This document shows positions 28,983 to 38,456 of a stretch of 64,000 bases of DNA, in pieces. A program made the position numbers and the translations under genes. Below the pieces are notes generated by a model. It did not search any database. It was given only the letters and a program-made list of their open reading frames with translations, and had not been told where the DNA came from. This DNA is from Sulfitobacter sp. DSM 110093 (GTDB lineage Bacteria > Pseudomonadota > Alphaproteobacteria > Rhodobacterales > Rhodobacteraceae), in contig NZ_CP085167.1 in NCBI RefSeq assembly GCF_022788715.1, forward strand, positions 741,001 to 805,000. Direction: 5' to 3'. Within the stretch, counting starts at the first letter, position 1, and each line of letters opens with the position of its first letter.

Positions 28983-29663
28983 ATGAGCACCCCTCGCGAA
29001 ACCGATCTTTACCCGCCGATCAAGGCTTTCCTTGAGGAACAAGGCTATGTGGTCAAAGCCGAAGTCGGCGCGGCGGATGTGGTGGCGGTGCGTGGGGCAG
29101 AGCCGCCTGTGGTTGTGGAGTTAAAGCTCGGCTTTTCGCTGGCGCTGTTTCATCAATGCTTGGCGAGGCTCAAGGTGTCTGATGACGTCTACCTTGCCGT
29201 GGCCCGCCAACCCGGCAAACGCTTTGCCAAGGCGGTGAAGGACAACGTCACGCTGGCGCGGCGGCTCGGGCTGGGGCTGATTACAGTGCGGCTGTCGGAC
29301 GGATTGGTTGAGGTGCATTGCGACCCCGGCCCCTACGCCCCGCGCAAGAATGTCAAACGGGCGGCGATGCTCTTGCGCGAATTCGCGCGGCGGCAGGGGG
29401 ATCCCAATGATGGCGGCCAAACCCGCGCGGGGCTGGTCACCGCCTACCGTCAGGATGCGCTGAAGTTGGCGATGTTTCTTTTTGAGGCCGGGGCGAGCAA
29501 AGGCGCGGATGTGGCTCGGGCGACCGGTGTCTCGGCGGCAACCCGCATGATGCGCGACGACCACTATGGTTGGTTTGAAAAGGTCGACAAGGGCATATAC
29601 GGGCTTACCCCATCAGGGGCTGAAGCCGTGGCGACAGCGGGTCGCATTCTGGGCGCTGGTTAA
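28983..29663 (+). CDS. DUF2161 protein: PD-(D/E)XK-like domain plus winged helix
   Basis: A 226-residue protein. The N-terminal part carries ADVVAVRG...VVVELKLGF, a D...ExK arrangement typical of the PD-(D/E)XK nuclease superfamily, with a leading acidic residue in ETDLYPPIKAFLEEQG. Residues about 155-225 look like a winged helix (GADVARATGVSAATRMMRDDHYGWFEKV). Databases often call it a phosphodiesterase. The nuclease motif and the DNA-binding-like tail are seen; activity and target are inferred. It is a single gene between the YjbR gene and the groES promoter. Confidence 0.8.
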   Translation: MSTPRETDLYPPIKAFLEEQGYVVKAEVGAADVVAVRGAEPPVVVELKLGFSLALFHQCLARLKVSDDVYLAVARQPGKRFAKAVKDNVTLARRLGLGLITVRLSDGLVEVHCDPGPYAPRKNVKRAAMLLREFARRQGDPNDGGQTRAGLVTAYRQDALKLAMFLFEAGASKGADVARATGVSAATRMMRDDHYGWFEKVDKGIYGLTPSGAEAVATAGRILGAG

Positions 29664-29699
29664 CAGTTCCTGACTGCGCAAAATTTTTTGATGCCGTTG

Positions 29700-29728
29700 T
29701 TGACAGAACTCAGAACGCTCCTTAGCTA
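29700..29728 (+). promoter_or_regulatory. groESL promoter
   Basis: TTGACA (29700-29705), a 17-base spacer and TAGCTA (29723-29728). The predicted transcription start near 29735 falls at the left edge of the CIRCE element. Confidence 0.65.
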
Positions 29729-29735
29729 TGCATCG

Positions 29736-29762
29736 TTATCACTCACATGGGTCGAGTGCTAA
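29736..29762 (+). promoter_or_regulatory. CIRCE operator (HrcA-binding inverted repeat)
   Basis: TTATCACTC, nine bases, then GAGTGCTAA. The consensus CIRCE is TTAGCACTC-N9-GAGTGCTAA, so the right arm is perfect and the left arm differs by one base. It sits between the groESL promoter and groES. HrcA repression of groESL is established for this element; hrcA itself is not in the window. Confidence 0.88.
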
Positions 29763-29768
29763 CGGCTG

Positions 29769-29790
29769 CACCCCTCGGACGGAGGGGGTG
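29769..29790 (+). other. Hairpin in the groES leader
   Basis: CACCCCTC pairs with GAGGGG and TG across a 5-base loop and one bulged G, 26 bases before the ribosome-binding site. It may stabilise the leader RNA; no thermosensor match is evident. Confidence 0.3.
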
Positions 29791-29829
29791 GCTTGGAAGA
29801 GTAACTTTGAGCCTTAAGGAGCTGCAAAG

Positions 29830-30117
29830 ATGGCATTGAAACCGCTTCATGACCGTGTGCTGGTAAAGCGCACAGAAAGCGAAGAGAAAACCGCCGGCGG
29901 GTTGATCATCCCTGATTCCGCCAAAGAAAAGCCTTCCGAAGGTGAAGTCGTTGCCGTGGGCACCGGCGCACGCAAGGACAACGGCGAGCTGATCGAAATG
30001 GCCGTCGCACCCGGCGACAAAATCCTGTTCGGCAAATGGTCCGGCACAGAGGTCACCGTCGAAGGCGAAGAAATGCTGATGATGAAAGAAAGCGACATCA
30101 TGGGGATCATCGCGTAA
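29830..30117 (+). CDS. groS: Co-chaperonin GroES
   Basis: A 95-residue lid of the GroEL chamber. It begins [14 protein letters not shown]. The mobile loop that docks onto GroEL ([20 protein letters not shown]) is complete, and the roof-loop region and final strand GIIA are normal. AAGGAG is 8 bases upstream. It is cotranscribed with groEL, which starts 64 bases downstream. Confidence 0.98.
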   Translation: MALKPLHDRVLVKRTESEEKTAGGLIIPDSAKEKPSEGEVVAVGTGARKDNGELIEMAVAPGDKILFGKWSGTEVTVEGEEMLMMKESDIMGIIA

Positions 30118-30142
30118 GCCACCCGGCTTGCCGACCCTTTGA

Positions 30143-31828
<1,686 letters not shown>

Positions 31829-31854
31829 GCCAGCCCAATTGGCTCAAGAACCTG

Positions 31855-31885
31855 AGGCGTGCCAGCAATGGCGCGCCTTATTTTG
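31855..31885 (+). terminator. Rho-independent terminator of groESL
   Basis: A 10-bp stem AGGCGTGCCA / TGGCGCGCCT with one T-G wobble and a GCAA (GNRA) tetraloop, followed by TATTTTG. Confidence 0.85.
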
Positions 31886-31936
31886 TTTCATGGTAAAGGG
31901 TTTGAGGCTTTCACCTCGCGCATTGATCCCTTGCAC

Positions 31937-32365
31937 TCAACACGGCAATTCGACAATCCGCGCATAGGCATTGAGCATATCCAACGCATTGGCAAAGGTT
32001 TCTGACGGGTTTTCCTTTACGATATAGCCAGCAATATTCTTGCTATAGGCTGATTGAACGTCTGTGGGCATATCAGAGGTTGTGAAAACGAAGATCACCA
32101 TACGCTCCAATGCGGGATCGGCCCTGACGATTTCCAAAAATTCCAAGCCGCCCATACGCGGCATATTTAGGTCTAGGGTGATAATGTAAGGCGGCAGACG
32201 CCCATGCCGTTTTACCTCCTCCGCCAGAAACTCCAGCGCATGTTGACCGTCGTGGCAGACCGCCGTTTCGTTCACGATTTTTAGCTTGCGCATCGCCCGT
32301 TGCATGGCCATCACGCTGACTTTGTCATCATCAACAATAAGAAATTTTGCGGCAGTCGTTTTCAT
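31937..32365 (-). CDS. Receiver-only response regulator
   Basis: A 142-residue CheY-like receiver with no output domain. The acidic pocket is IVDDDKV near residue 10, the phosphoacceptor Asp is in ITLDLNMPRMGG, the switch Thr in VFTTSD and the conserved Lys in YIVKENP. The NMPRMGG and YIVKENPS patterns match the Rcp1/phytochrome-associated subfamily. It starts 24 bases after the kinase gene and is its likely partner, either passing phosphate to another protein or acting by protein contact. Confidence 0.92.
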   Translation of the reverse strand: MKTTAAKFLIVDDDKVSVMAMQRAMRKLKIVNETAVCHDGQHALEFLAEEVKRHGRLPPYIITLDLNMPRMGGLEFLEIVRADPALERMVIFVFTTSDMPTDVQSAYSKNIAGYIVKENPSETFANALDMLNAYARIVELPC

Positions 32366-32388
32366 TCAGCGATCCTTTGTGACTTGCA

Positions 32389-34377
32389 TCATGCTGCCGC
32401 CGCCAAAGGCGGAGCAGGACGTTGCGATGGCGGCACCTGAGGCAGTTCGACAACAAAGGCAGAACCGCGGCCTTTGTCAGGGTTCGATATCAAGCTGACT
32501 TTACCTTTTTGATGGATTGCCAGCTTACTTACGATTGCAAGGCCAAGTCCGCTCCCTTCAACTTCATCACGTGATTTAAGGGTTTGGAATAATTCAAATA
32601 TCTTTTCTTGATGCCGCAGTTCGATTCCAGGCCCATCATCTTGTACAGTTAAGATCAAGCGATCGCTGGCGATCTTGGCGTTGACATGAATTGTCCCATG
32701 GCCGCGGTCATGATGCTTGATCGCGTTTGAGATGAGGTTTCCGAGAATTTGTTGCAACGGCGAGAGTTGCACGTCTATCGGTTGGTCAGTGCCGCTGAAG
32801 GTGATTTTGAACCGACCTTTGGTATCGATAAAGCGTGCTTGGTCTGACACCAGCTGCCCGATATTCACCGGCTCGGGAACGGGGTGATCTTGGCCAGCAC
32901 GGGCATAGTCCAACAAATCGTTCAGCAATCGGTTCAGGCGATCAATACGCTGTTGAGCCATCAGTAAATATTCGCGACTTTCTTCGCTGAGGGCGTTTTC
33001 ATCGTCCTCCAGCACCCAGAGGCTTAATTCATGCACCGCGCGCAGGGGAGAGCGCAAATCATGCGCGGCCACATAGGCAAACTTCTCGAGCTCAATGTTG
33101 GAGCGGCGCAGTTCCTCTGCCGTACGGCGAAACACGACCAAAGCGCGGGCCATCTCTCCCAGTTCATCGCGTCCGCAAACGGTAATGGGGTGATCAAGGT
33201 CCCCTTTGGCGATGGCTGTGACGGAATTGGTTAACCTTTGGATGCGACGGTTGAATTGTCGCTCGATCACCAATCCGTTGGTCAGTACGATGGCGATAAG
33301 GGCAAAGATCACGGTAAGGCCAACAATCCAAATGACCCGGTGAATTGTATTGCTTAGGTTGTCCGTTGCGCGATCTACAAACTGCAAAGTGCTCTGCGTC
33401 AGGTCTGAAGACAGGTTAGATAGCTCGACAATCATGGGCAGGTGTTCCGCTTGCAACGCATTGAAACTATCGCGAAATCGTAAACGTGCTGCTGTATGTA
33501 CAAAAAAGCCATTTAGGGGATCGAGTAGGTCGTCGCGTAGCGCGGCGATTTGACGTGCCAACGATTGCCGCGCGTCCATTTCAGCAATGTGAGGAAGACG
33601 GGTAATGGCATTTTGCAAATGCTCGTTTACCAAGAGCTTTGCGCGTTCGAGACGAAGCGGTTTTTCTTGCAGGCCCTGGTTGATAATAATGTTGTTAAGT
33701 GCGTCAATACTCAGGCGAATATCATTTAGTGTACGCGCGTTTAGCATCAGGTCAGAAAAATCTGAGCTGAGCTCCGCGAGGGCGTTATTGACCGAAGCGC
33801 GATTTACATCCGCTTCGCTTAAGAGTGCTTCAGTCCTTGTTGAAAGTTGATAAGCCAGGTCATCAATAATTAAATGGCTTTGCTCCTGTAATTGCTCGGC
33901 GCGATCAAGGGCCGCTGCAATTTGGGTATCGATAAGTCGCATTTCCCGATGGCTCAGAAGCGTTGCGGCAGTAGCACGCTGCAACGCTTGTAATTGCCCC
34001 TCTAACCGTACCACGAGCGGCGAGGGTATTCCCAAATCCTTAAGGTCATCCAGCAGCTCAATGACTTCGTCAATCTTCATGGCCAAGCCTTTCTCAAGGC
34101 TAACGGACGAAGCTGTGGCATCTGTTTGGGTTAGCTGTTCAATAAGGAGGAAGGCGCCGTTTAATGACCGCTCGATGCGTTGCGAAAGAGCCATCATCGG
34201 CATAGCAGATTGGCTTAGATGAGCTTGGCTCGTGAGCACGGACCGCATCTGCGCCGTGGCGGATAATCCTGCTGCGCCGATAATCGCGGCAATCAGAAGG
34301 AGGCCCGCCCTTAGTCGGGTGCTAATTCGGCTGGCAAAAAGTTGCAGCAATCGCCAAGGAGAATGCGTCGTAACCAT
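32389..34377 (-). CDS. Transmembrane sensor histidine kinase with large periplasmic domain
   Basis: A 662-residue kinase. There is a membrane helix at about 24-41, a helical periplasmic sensor of about 300 residues (heptad-like, rich in L/A/Q), a second helix near 345-367, then HAMP (IQRLTNSVTAIAKGDLDHPI), the H-box FAYVAAHDLRSPLRAVHE and the HATPase boxes ILGNLISNAIKHHD, DDGPGI and GSGLGLAIV. The H-box type is that of phytochrome-like kinases. The base composition looks more AT-rich than the flanking genes. No ribosome-binding site stands out before the ATG. It is divergent from a periplasmic binding protein, the likely source of its signal. Confidence 0.9.
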   Translation of the reverse strand: MVTTHSPWRLLQLFASRISTRLRAGLLLIAAIIGAAGLSATAQMRSVLTSQAHLSQSAMPMMALSQRIERSLNGAFLLIEQLTQTDATASSVSLEKGLAMKIDEVIELLDDLKDLGIPSPLVVRLEGQLQALQRATAATLLSHREMRLIDTQIAAALDRAEQLQEQSHLIIDDLAYQLSTRTEALLSEADVNRASVNNALAELSSDFSDLMLNARTLNDIRLSIDALNNIIINQGLQEKPLRLERAKLLVNEHLQNAITRLPHIAEMDARQSLARQIAALRDDLLDPLNGFFVHTAARLRFRDSFNALQAEHLPMIVELSNLSSDLTQSTLQFVDRATDNLSNTIHRVIWIVGLTVIFALIAIVLTNGLVIERQFNRRIQRLTNSVTAIAKGDLDHPITVCGRDELGEMARALVVFRRTAEELRRSNIELEKFAYVAAHDLRSPLRAVHELSLWVLEDDENALSEESREYLLMAQQRIDRLNRLLNDLLDYARAGQDHPVPEPVNIGQLVSDQARFIDTKGRFKITFSGTDQPIDVQLSPLQQILGNLISNAIKHHDRGHGTIHVNAKIASDRLILTVQDDGPGIELRHQEKIFELFQTLKSRDEVEGSGLGLAIVSKLAIHQKGKVSLISNPDKGRGSAFVVELPQVPPSQRPAPPLAAAA

Positions 34378-34389
34378 GCCACGTGAATA

Positions 34390-34426
34390 GTCGGCAGCGA
34401 TTAACGCAATGTTAATCGCTGCCGAC
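34390..34426. promoter_or_regulatory. Perfect 16-bp inverted repeat with CtrA-like centre
   Basis: GTCGGCAGCGATTAAC (34390-34405), five bases, then its exact complement GTTAATCGCTGCCGAC (34411-34426). The centre contains TTAA-N7-TTAA (34401-34415), the known CtrA spacing. It occupies the 111-base gap between the divergent kinase and binding-protein genes, 13 bases before the kinase ATG. It may be an operator for both genes or fold as a hairpin in the kinase leader. No T-run follows on either strand. Confidence 0.7.
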
Positions 34427-34488
34427 CTAAAACCAATTTAACAGCAGCAGATGGTTATCGGGTCAGCGGCGACTTGGAAGGGGACGAT

Positions 34489-35940
34489 GTGCTAAATGGA
34501 CGCGGGCTCACGAGAAGAAAGATGACTTTGGGCCTGGGGGCCGGACTGGGCGCGATGGTAGTCGGGCCAGCATTCGGTGGCGCGGCGATCGATGTGCAGG
34601 TGGCTGCACAGGCGCGTGAAGTGGCGGACAAAAGCCGCCCTCTTTCAGTGCTGTTGCCGCAAGGGTCGCGTGCTAATCTTGGACCGGTTGCCGCAGCTTT
34701 TACGGCCCAAACCGGGGTCAAAGTTACTTTGAAAGAGGTGCATATTGATCAAATTAACGCCGAACTGATGCTAAATAGCGTATTGGGTGAAGCGAAATAC
34801 GATGTCGCCCTACCTGCTACTTTTGGCGTGGCTGACCTTGTAGCGGCGGGTGCTATCCACCCCTTGGACAACTATGCCGCGCGTTACGAGCCCAAGGAAT
34901 TCCGTAACGCGATGCTCTATCAAGAGGGCGATAGATTTGATGGTCAGACTTATGGTTTCCAAACTGACGGCGACGCATATGTAATGTTTTACCACCGCGA
35001 AATGCTGCACGACCCTGATACGCAGGCACGTTATGCAGATCGCTTTGGCTATTCTCTTGCCACACCAAATACTTGGGAGGAGTTGGATCGGCAGATTCGG
35101 TTTTTTAATGCGCCAGCGGCTGGCCGCTATGGCGGGTTGTTGTTCCGCACACCCGGCTACCTCGCATGGGAATGGTGGGTTCGGTTCCATGCGAAAGGTT
35201 ACTGGCCTCTTTCGCCCGATATGACACCGCAAATTGCGGAGGAGGCGGGCATAACGGCTTTGGAGGAATTGATTGCGATTACAGACTGTCTCGTTCCCGA
35301 GACGTCCAGTCTTGGGTTGTTTGAAAATTGGTCGCGATATGCGAAGGGCGATGTGTATTGTAACATTGGCTGGGGCGGCACGCAGAAATACCTGAACGCT
35401 CCACAATCACCGATGCGGGGGCGAATGGTGCATGGCCCCACGCCGGGCGGGAGAGTTAGGAATGAAGTACTGCCGGCCCCCTATTTTAACTGGGGGTGGA
35501 GCTTTGTCGTGAGTACGGCGTCAACCCAGAAGGAACTTGGTTACTTATTTGCTCTCTTTGCGGTCACGCCAGCTATGTCGACGCTCGCTGTCCGGCAACC
35601 GGACGGATTTTTCGATCCTTACCGTGAAGAACACTACAGGGATCCGGGCGTGCAAGATGCCTATTCGGAGCCTTTTTTAAAGGTGCAGCGCGCTACGCTG
35701 AAGGGGGCCATTCCTGATCTCTACCTCAAGGGGCAATCAGAGTATTTTCAAACGTTGGGGAGAGGGTTGGACAGGGCTCTGCACGGGGACGTGACGCCGC
35801 AGGTGGCCTTAACGCGAGTGGCCCAACAGTGGCAGCTTATCACGAGCCGGGCAGGGCGTGAGAGTCAGGTTAAGAGATGGAGCCAACTTCGTAGTAAATA
35901 CCCGCCAGACGCGCGCCGTTTGCTGCGGGATGTCGCATAA
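34489..35940 (+). CDS. Extracellular solute-binding protein (family 1-like, Tat-type signal)
   Basis: A 483-residue periplasmic binding protein. The N-terminus reads LTRRKMTLGLGAGLGAMVVG, a twin-arginine-type signal peptide. The mature part has the MalE-like pattern SVLLPQGSRANLGPVAAAF...TGVKVTLKEV, consistent with sugar or polyol uptake families. No permease or ATPase gene is near. I use the GTG at 34489 because GGAAGGGG lies 4 bases upstream; a TTG at 34474 is the alternative. Position opposite the kinase suggests it presents a ligand to the sensor domain instead of, or as well as, serving a transporter. Confidence 0.82.
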   Translation: MLNGRGLTRRKMTLGLGAGLGAMVVGPAFGGAAIDVQVAAQAREVADKSRPLSVLLPQGSRANLGPVAAAFTAQTGVKVTLKEVHIDQINAELMLNSVLGEAKYDVALPATFGVADLVAAGAIHPLDNYAARYEPKEFRNAMLYQEGDRFDGQTYGFQTDGDAYVMFYHREMLHDPDTQARYADRFGYSLATPNTWEELDRQIRFFNAPAAGRYGGLLFRTPGYLAWEWWVRFHAKGYWPLSPDMTPQIAEEAGITALEELIAITDCLVPETSSLGLFENWSRYAKGDVYCNIGWGGTQKYLNAPQSPMRGRMVHGPTPGGRVRNEVLPAPYFNWGWSFVVSTASTQKELGYLFALFAVTPAMSTLAVRQPDGFFDPYREEHYRDPGVQDAYSEPFLKVQRATLKGAIPDLYLKGQSEYFQTLGRGLDRALHGDVTPQVALTRVAQQWQLITSRAGRESQVKRWSQLRSKYPPDARRLLRDVA

Positions 35941-36313
35941 TGCAGGCGATACGCATGATGGTAACGCGTAGCCTAAGCACCTTATTCGATGACAGCACTT
36001 TGGTTTGCCACAATATGACGCAATCGTTTTTGAATATTCTCCTCTACACGGTTCCGCCTTCGACCCAGCCGCCGCGGGGTATGAGGCAATATGCAGAGGA
36101 ACTTTTCTGTCTTTTGAGGCTGTAACTGTAATTCTATTCGACCGCTATTAGAACCGCCCGAGTGGAGTGCCGAAGGCGCCGAGGTATCCGGGGGTAAAGG
36201 TAGGTGCATCGGTGCTCGATCCGATTGCTCTGATGATCACGACCCCGCTAGATTGTCAGAACAGCGCGTTTGCGGGCTTGGCGCACACTGCTATCGACGC
36301 TAAGCGAAGGGCT
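35941..36313. other. Intergenic gap after the binding-protein gene
   Basis: About 370 bases with no convincing gene. An open frame of 61 codons begins at 35940, overlapping the binding-protein stop (TAATG), but its product looks random and lacks a family motif. No terminator hairpin with a T-run, tRNA or repeat is visible. The base composition resembles the accessory genes to its left. It may be the remnant of a lost downstream gene. Confidence 0.5.
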
Positions 36314-37162
36314 ATGCAGCTTTTCCTTCTCTCCGCCCTCACCATGTGCGCCTTTGCGGCCAATTCCATTCTGACGAGAATGGCGATTGATGGGGGGCAT
36401 ATTGATCCCGCGGGATTTGCTCTTGTCCGGGTCGGTGCGGGCGCCATCGTACTGGCGGTCTTGGTCACGCTGCGGGGCGGACGGTTGCCGCTGTTGCGGC
36501 GCAACCGGATCGGCGGAGCAGTGAGCTTGGCTGTCTATATGATCGGTTTCAGTCTTGCTTACATGACGTTGGATGCCGGATTGGGGGCCCTTATTCTATT
36601 CGGTGTGGTGCAGATCACCATGTTCACATACGCCGCGCTTACCGGTGCGACACCAACAGGACGGCAAATATCAGGCGCGGTAGCGGCCTTTGCTGGGCTG
36701 GTGGTCGTTCTCTGGCCGGACGGGCAGAGTTCAACAGATATCATTGGTGCCGGGCTTATGGTGCTCGCTGGAATGGGGTGGGCGGCCTATACGATCATTG
36801 GTCGCACATCGGGCGATCCTTTGGCGGCGACTTCGGCCAACTTTCTTCTTTGCCTACCTTTTATGCTTATTTTGCCTGCGTTTGCAGGCGGGCATTTCAC
36901 CGCGACTGGCATGTTAATGGCTGCGCTCTGCGGCGGGGTGACTTCGGGCCTTGGTTACGCTTTGTGGTATGCGGTGTTGACCCGGCTTGATGGCGCTACG
37001 GCTGCAGTTGCGCAACTCAGTGTGCCGATTATCGCCATCCTTGCCGGCTCTATACTTTTGGGAGAACCGCTCAGTCTTACCCTGCTTCTGGCGACTGCGT
37101 TGGTCTTGGGCGGGATTGCTTGGGCGCTTAGCGCAAGATCGGCTCCAACGGGTCATAGGTAA
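36314..37162 (+). CDS. DMT superfamily (EamA) permease
   Basis: A 282-residue inner-membrane transporter with ten predicted helices in two EamA repeats. The product begins MQLFLLSALTMCAFAANSIL, so I start at 36314, where the first helix begins; a longer frame from 36167 adds residues unlike the family. GAAGGG sits only 2 bases upstream, an unusually tight ribosome-binding site. Family members export metabolites or amino acids; the substrate is unknown. Its last 35 bases overlap the convergent NUDIX gene. Confidence 0.85.
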   Translation: MQLFLLSALTMCAFAANSILTRMAIDGGHIDPAGFALVRVGAGAIVLAVLVTLRGGRLPLLRRNRIGGAVSLAVYMIGFSLAYMTLDAGLGALILFGVVQITMFTYAALTGATPTGRQISGAVAAFAGLVVVLWPDGQSSTDIIGAGLMVLAGMGWAAYTIIGRTSGDPLAATSANFLLCLPFMLILPAFAGGHFTATGMLMAALCGGVTSGLGYALWYAVLTRLDGATAAVAQLSVPIIAILAGSILLGEPLSLTLLLATALVLGGIAWALSARSAPTGHR

Positions 37163-37592
37163 TCGCCGCATCCGCAGGAGCGAAAGCAACCGAACCAAGG
37201 CTGTCAGGCTTATGCGGTATCTGCGCCAGTTCGGCTTGGGTTACCCATTGATGGCGGGTGACAATGGCCTCGCGATCCTGCCAGTCGGGGGCGATTTCGG
37301 CTGGGCCGAGTAGGTGACAGCGAAAATATATATCAACTTGATGAAAATCGCCTTCGGGGTCGTGAAATTCATTCACCAGACAAGGAGCCCCTACGGAGAT
37401 ATCCAAACCGGTCTCTTCAAAAACCTCGCGCCGCAGATTGTCGGGCAGGGAGGCACCGGCCTCTACTCCGCCACCGGGGGCGCACATCAGGCCGAGCCGG
37501 TTGTCGGCATAAGCGTTCACCAGCAGCAGCCGACCTTCGTGCAGCAGTATTGCGCGGGCAGCCAATCGGGGACAGGGGCGGGGCATCGGCAT
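37128..37592 (-). CDS. NUDIX hydrolase
   Basis: A 154-residue NUDIX-fold pyrophosphohydrolase. The Nudix box is present as GGGVEAGASLPDNLRREVFEETG, with the catalytic REVFEETG core intact. The substrate (nucleoside diphosphate derivative) cannot be assigned. The 3' end overlaps the convergent EamA gene by 35 bases, so both C-termini are encoded on opposite strands of the same DNA. Confidence 0.9.
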   Translation of the reverse strand: MPMPRPCPRLAARAILLHEGRLLLVNAYADNRLGLMCAPGGGVEAGASLPDNLRREVFEETGLDISVGAPCLVNEFHDPEGDFHQVDIYFRCHLLGPAEIAPDWQDREAIVTRHQWVTQAELAQIPHKPDSLGSVAFAPADAAITYDPLEPILR

Positions 37593-37655
37593 ACTTTCGT
37601 CAGGTAACGCGCCAAGACCATTTCACAGTCTCGGCAATCAGTCTATCTGAAGGAC

Positions 37656-38456
37656 ATGATGAAACGTCTCTCCTTAATAATTGCCGCCTTTTGGTCGGCG
37701 CTGCCGATACCTATCGCCGCCGAACCCATCGCAGGTCGTTGTGTGGTGCTGTTGCACGGATTGGCCCGGACCGAGGCGTCTTTCGCCGTGATGGAGGCTG
37801 CTTTGGCCGCCGAGGGCTACCGTGTGGTACGCCCCGGCTACCCTTCGACCGAGGCCAATATCGCCGAGCTGACCAAGCAAACCCTGCCGCGTGCGGTGGC
37901 CGCCTGTGGCGCGGGGCAGATCGACTTTGTGACACATTCCATGGGGGGCATTTTGCTTCGCGAATGGGTGGCAGAGGCGGGCGCCGACCGGGTGCGGCGC
38001 GTGGTGATGCTAGGCCCGCCGAACCACGGCAGCGAAGTGGTTGATGAACTGGTGGAAAACCCCGCATTTGAATGGCTTAACGGCCCGGCCGGGGCCGAGA
38101 TTGGTACGGGGTATGAAGCCTTGCCGAACCAATTGCCGCCCGTACCGTTCGAGTTGGGAGTGATCGCCGGATCACAGTCGTTGAACCCCTATTTCTCAAG
38201 CCTTTTACCGGGGCCGGATGATGGCAAGGTTTCGGTCGCTTCGACCCGTGTGGCAGGGATGAAAGAGCATATCATACTGCCTGTGACCCATACATTCATG
38301 ATGAACAACCCGCGCGTGATTGCGCAGACCATGGCGTTTTTGAAGACGGGCAGTTTTGACCGCTCTATGACGTTTATGGATGGGGTTCTTGATGCAATCG
38401 GTTGCCCTGATGGGGGATGCTTGCCGGGGTTGGGGGATGACAATGCCAAACCTTAA
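37656..38456 (+). CDS. Secreted alpha/beta-hydrolase, lipase/esterase-like
   Basis: A 266-residue exported hydrolase. The signal peptide spans about 1-22 (LSLIIAAFWSALPIPIAA). VVLLHGLARTEASF supplies the oxyanion hole, THSMGGILLREW the nucleophile Ser, and THTFMMNNPRV a His near the end. The pattern PGYPSTEANI and GPPNHGSEVVDEL recalls bacterial triacylglycerol lipases/PGAP1-like proteins. The last 20 bases overlap phnM, so it is cotranscribed with that gene. Confidence 0.82.
   Translation: MMKRLSLIIAAFWSALPIPIAAEPIAGRCVVLLHGLARTEASFAVMEAALAAEGYRVVRPGYPSTEANIAELTKQTLPRAVAACGAGQIDFVTHSMGGILLREWVAEAGADRVRRVVMLGPPNHGSEVVDELVENPAFEWLNGPAGAEIGTGYEALPNQLPPVPFELGVIAGSQSLNPYFSSLLPGPDDGKVSVASTRVAGMKEHIILPVTHTFMMNNPRVIAQTMAFLKTGSFDRSMTFMDGVLDAIGCPDGGCLPGLGDDNAKP

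Noticed and set aside
35940..36125. 61-codon frame starting in the binding-protein stop (TAATG)
   Set aside because: The overlap suggests coupling, but the product has no motif, helix pattern or plausible composition.
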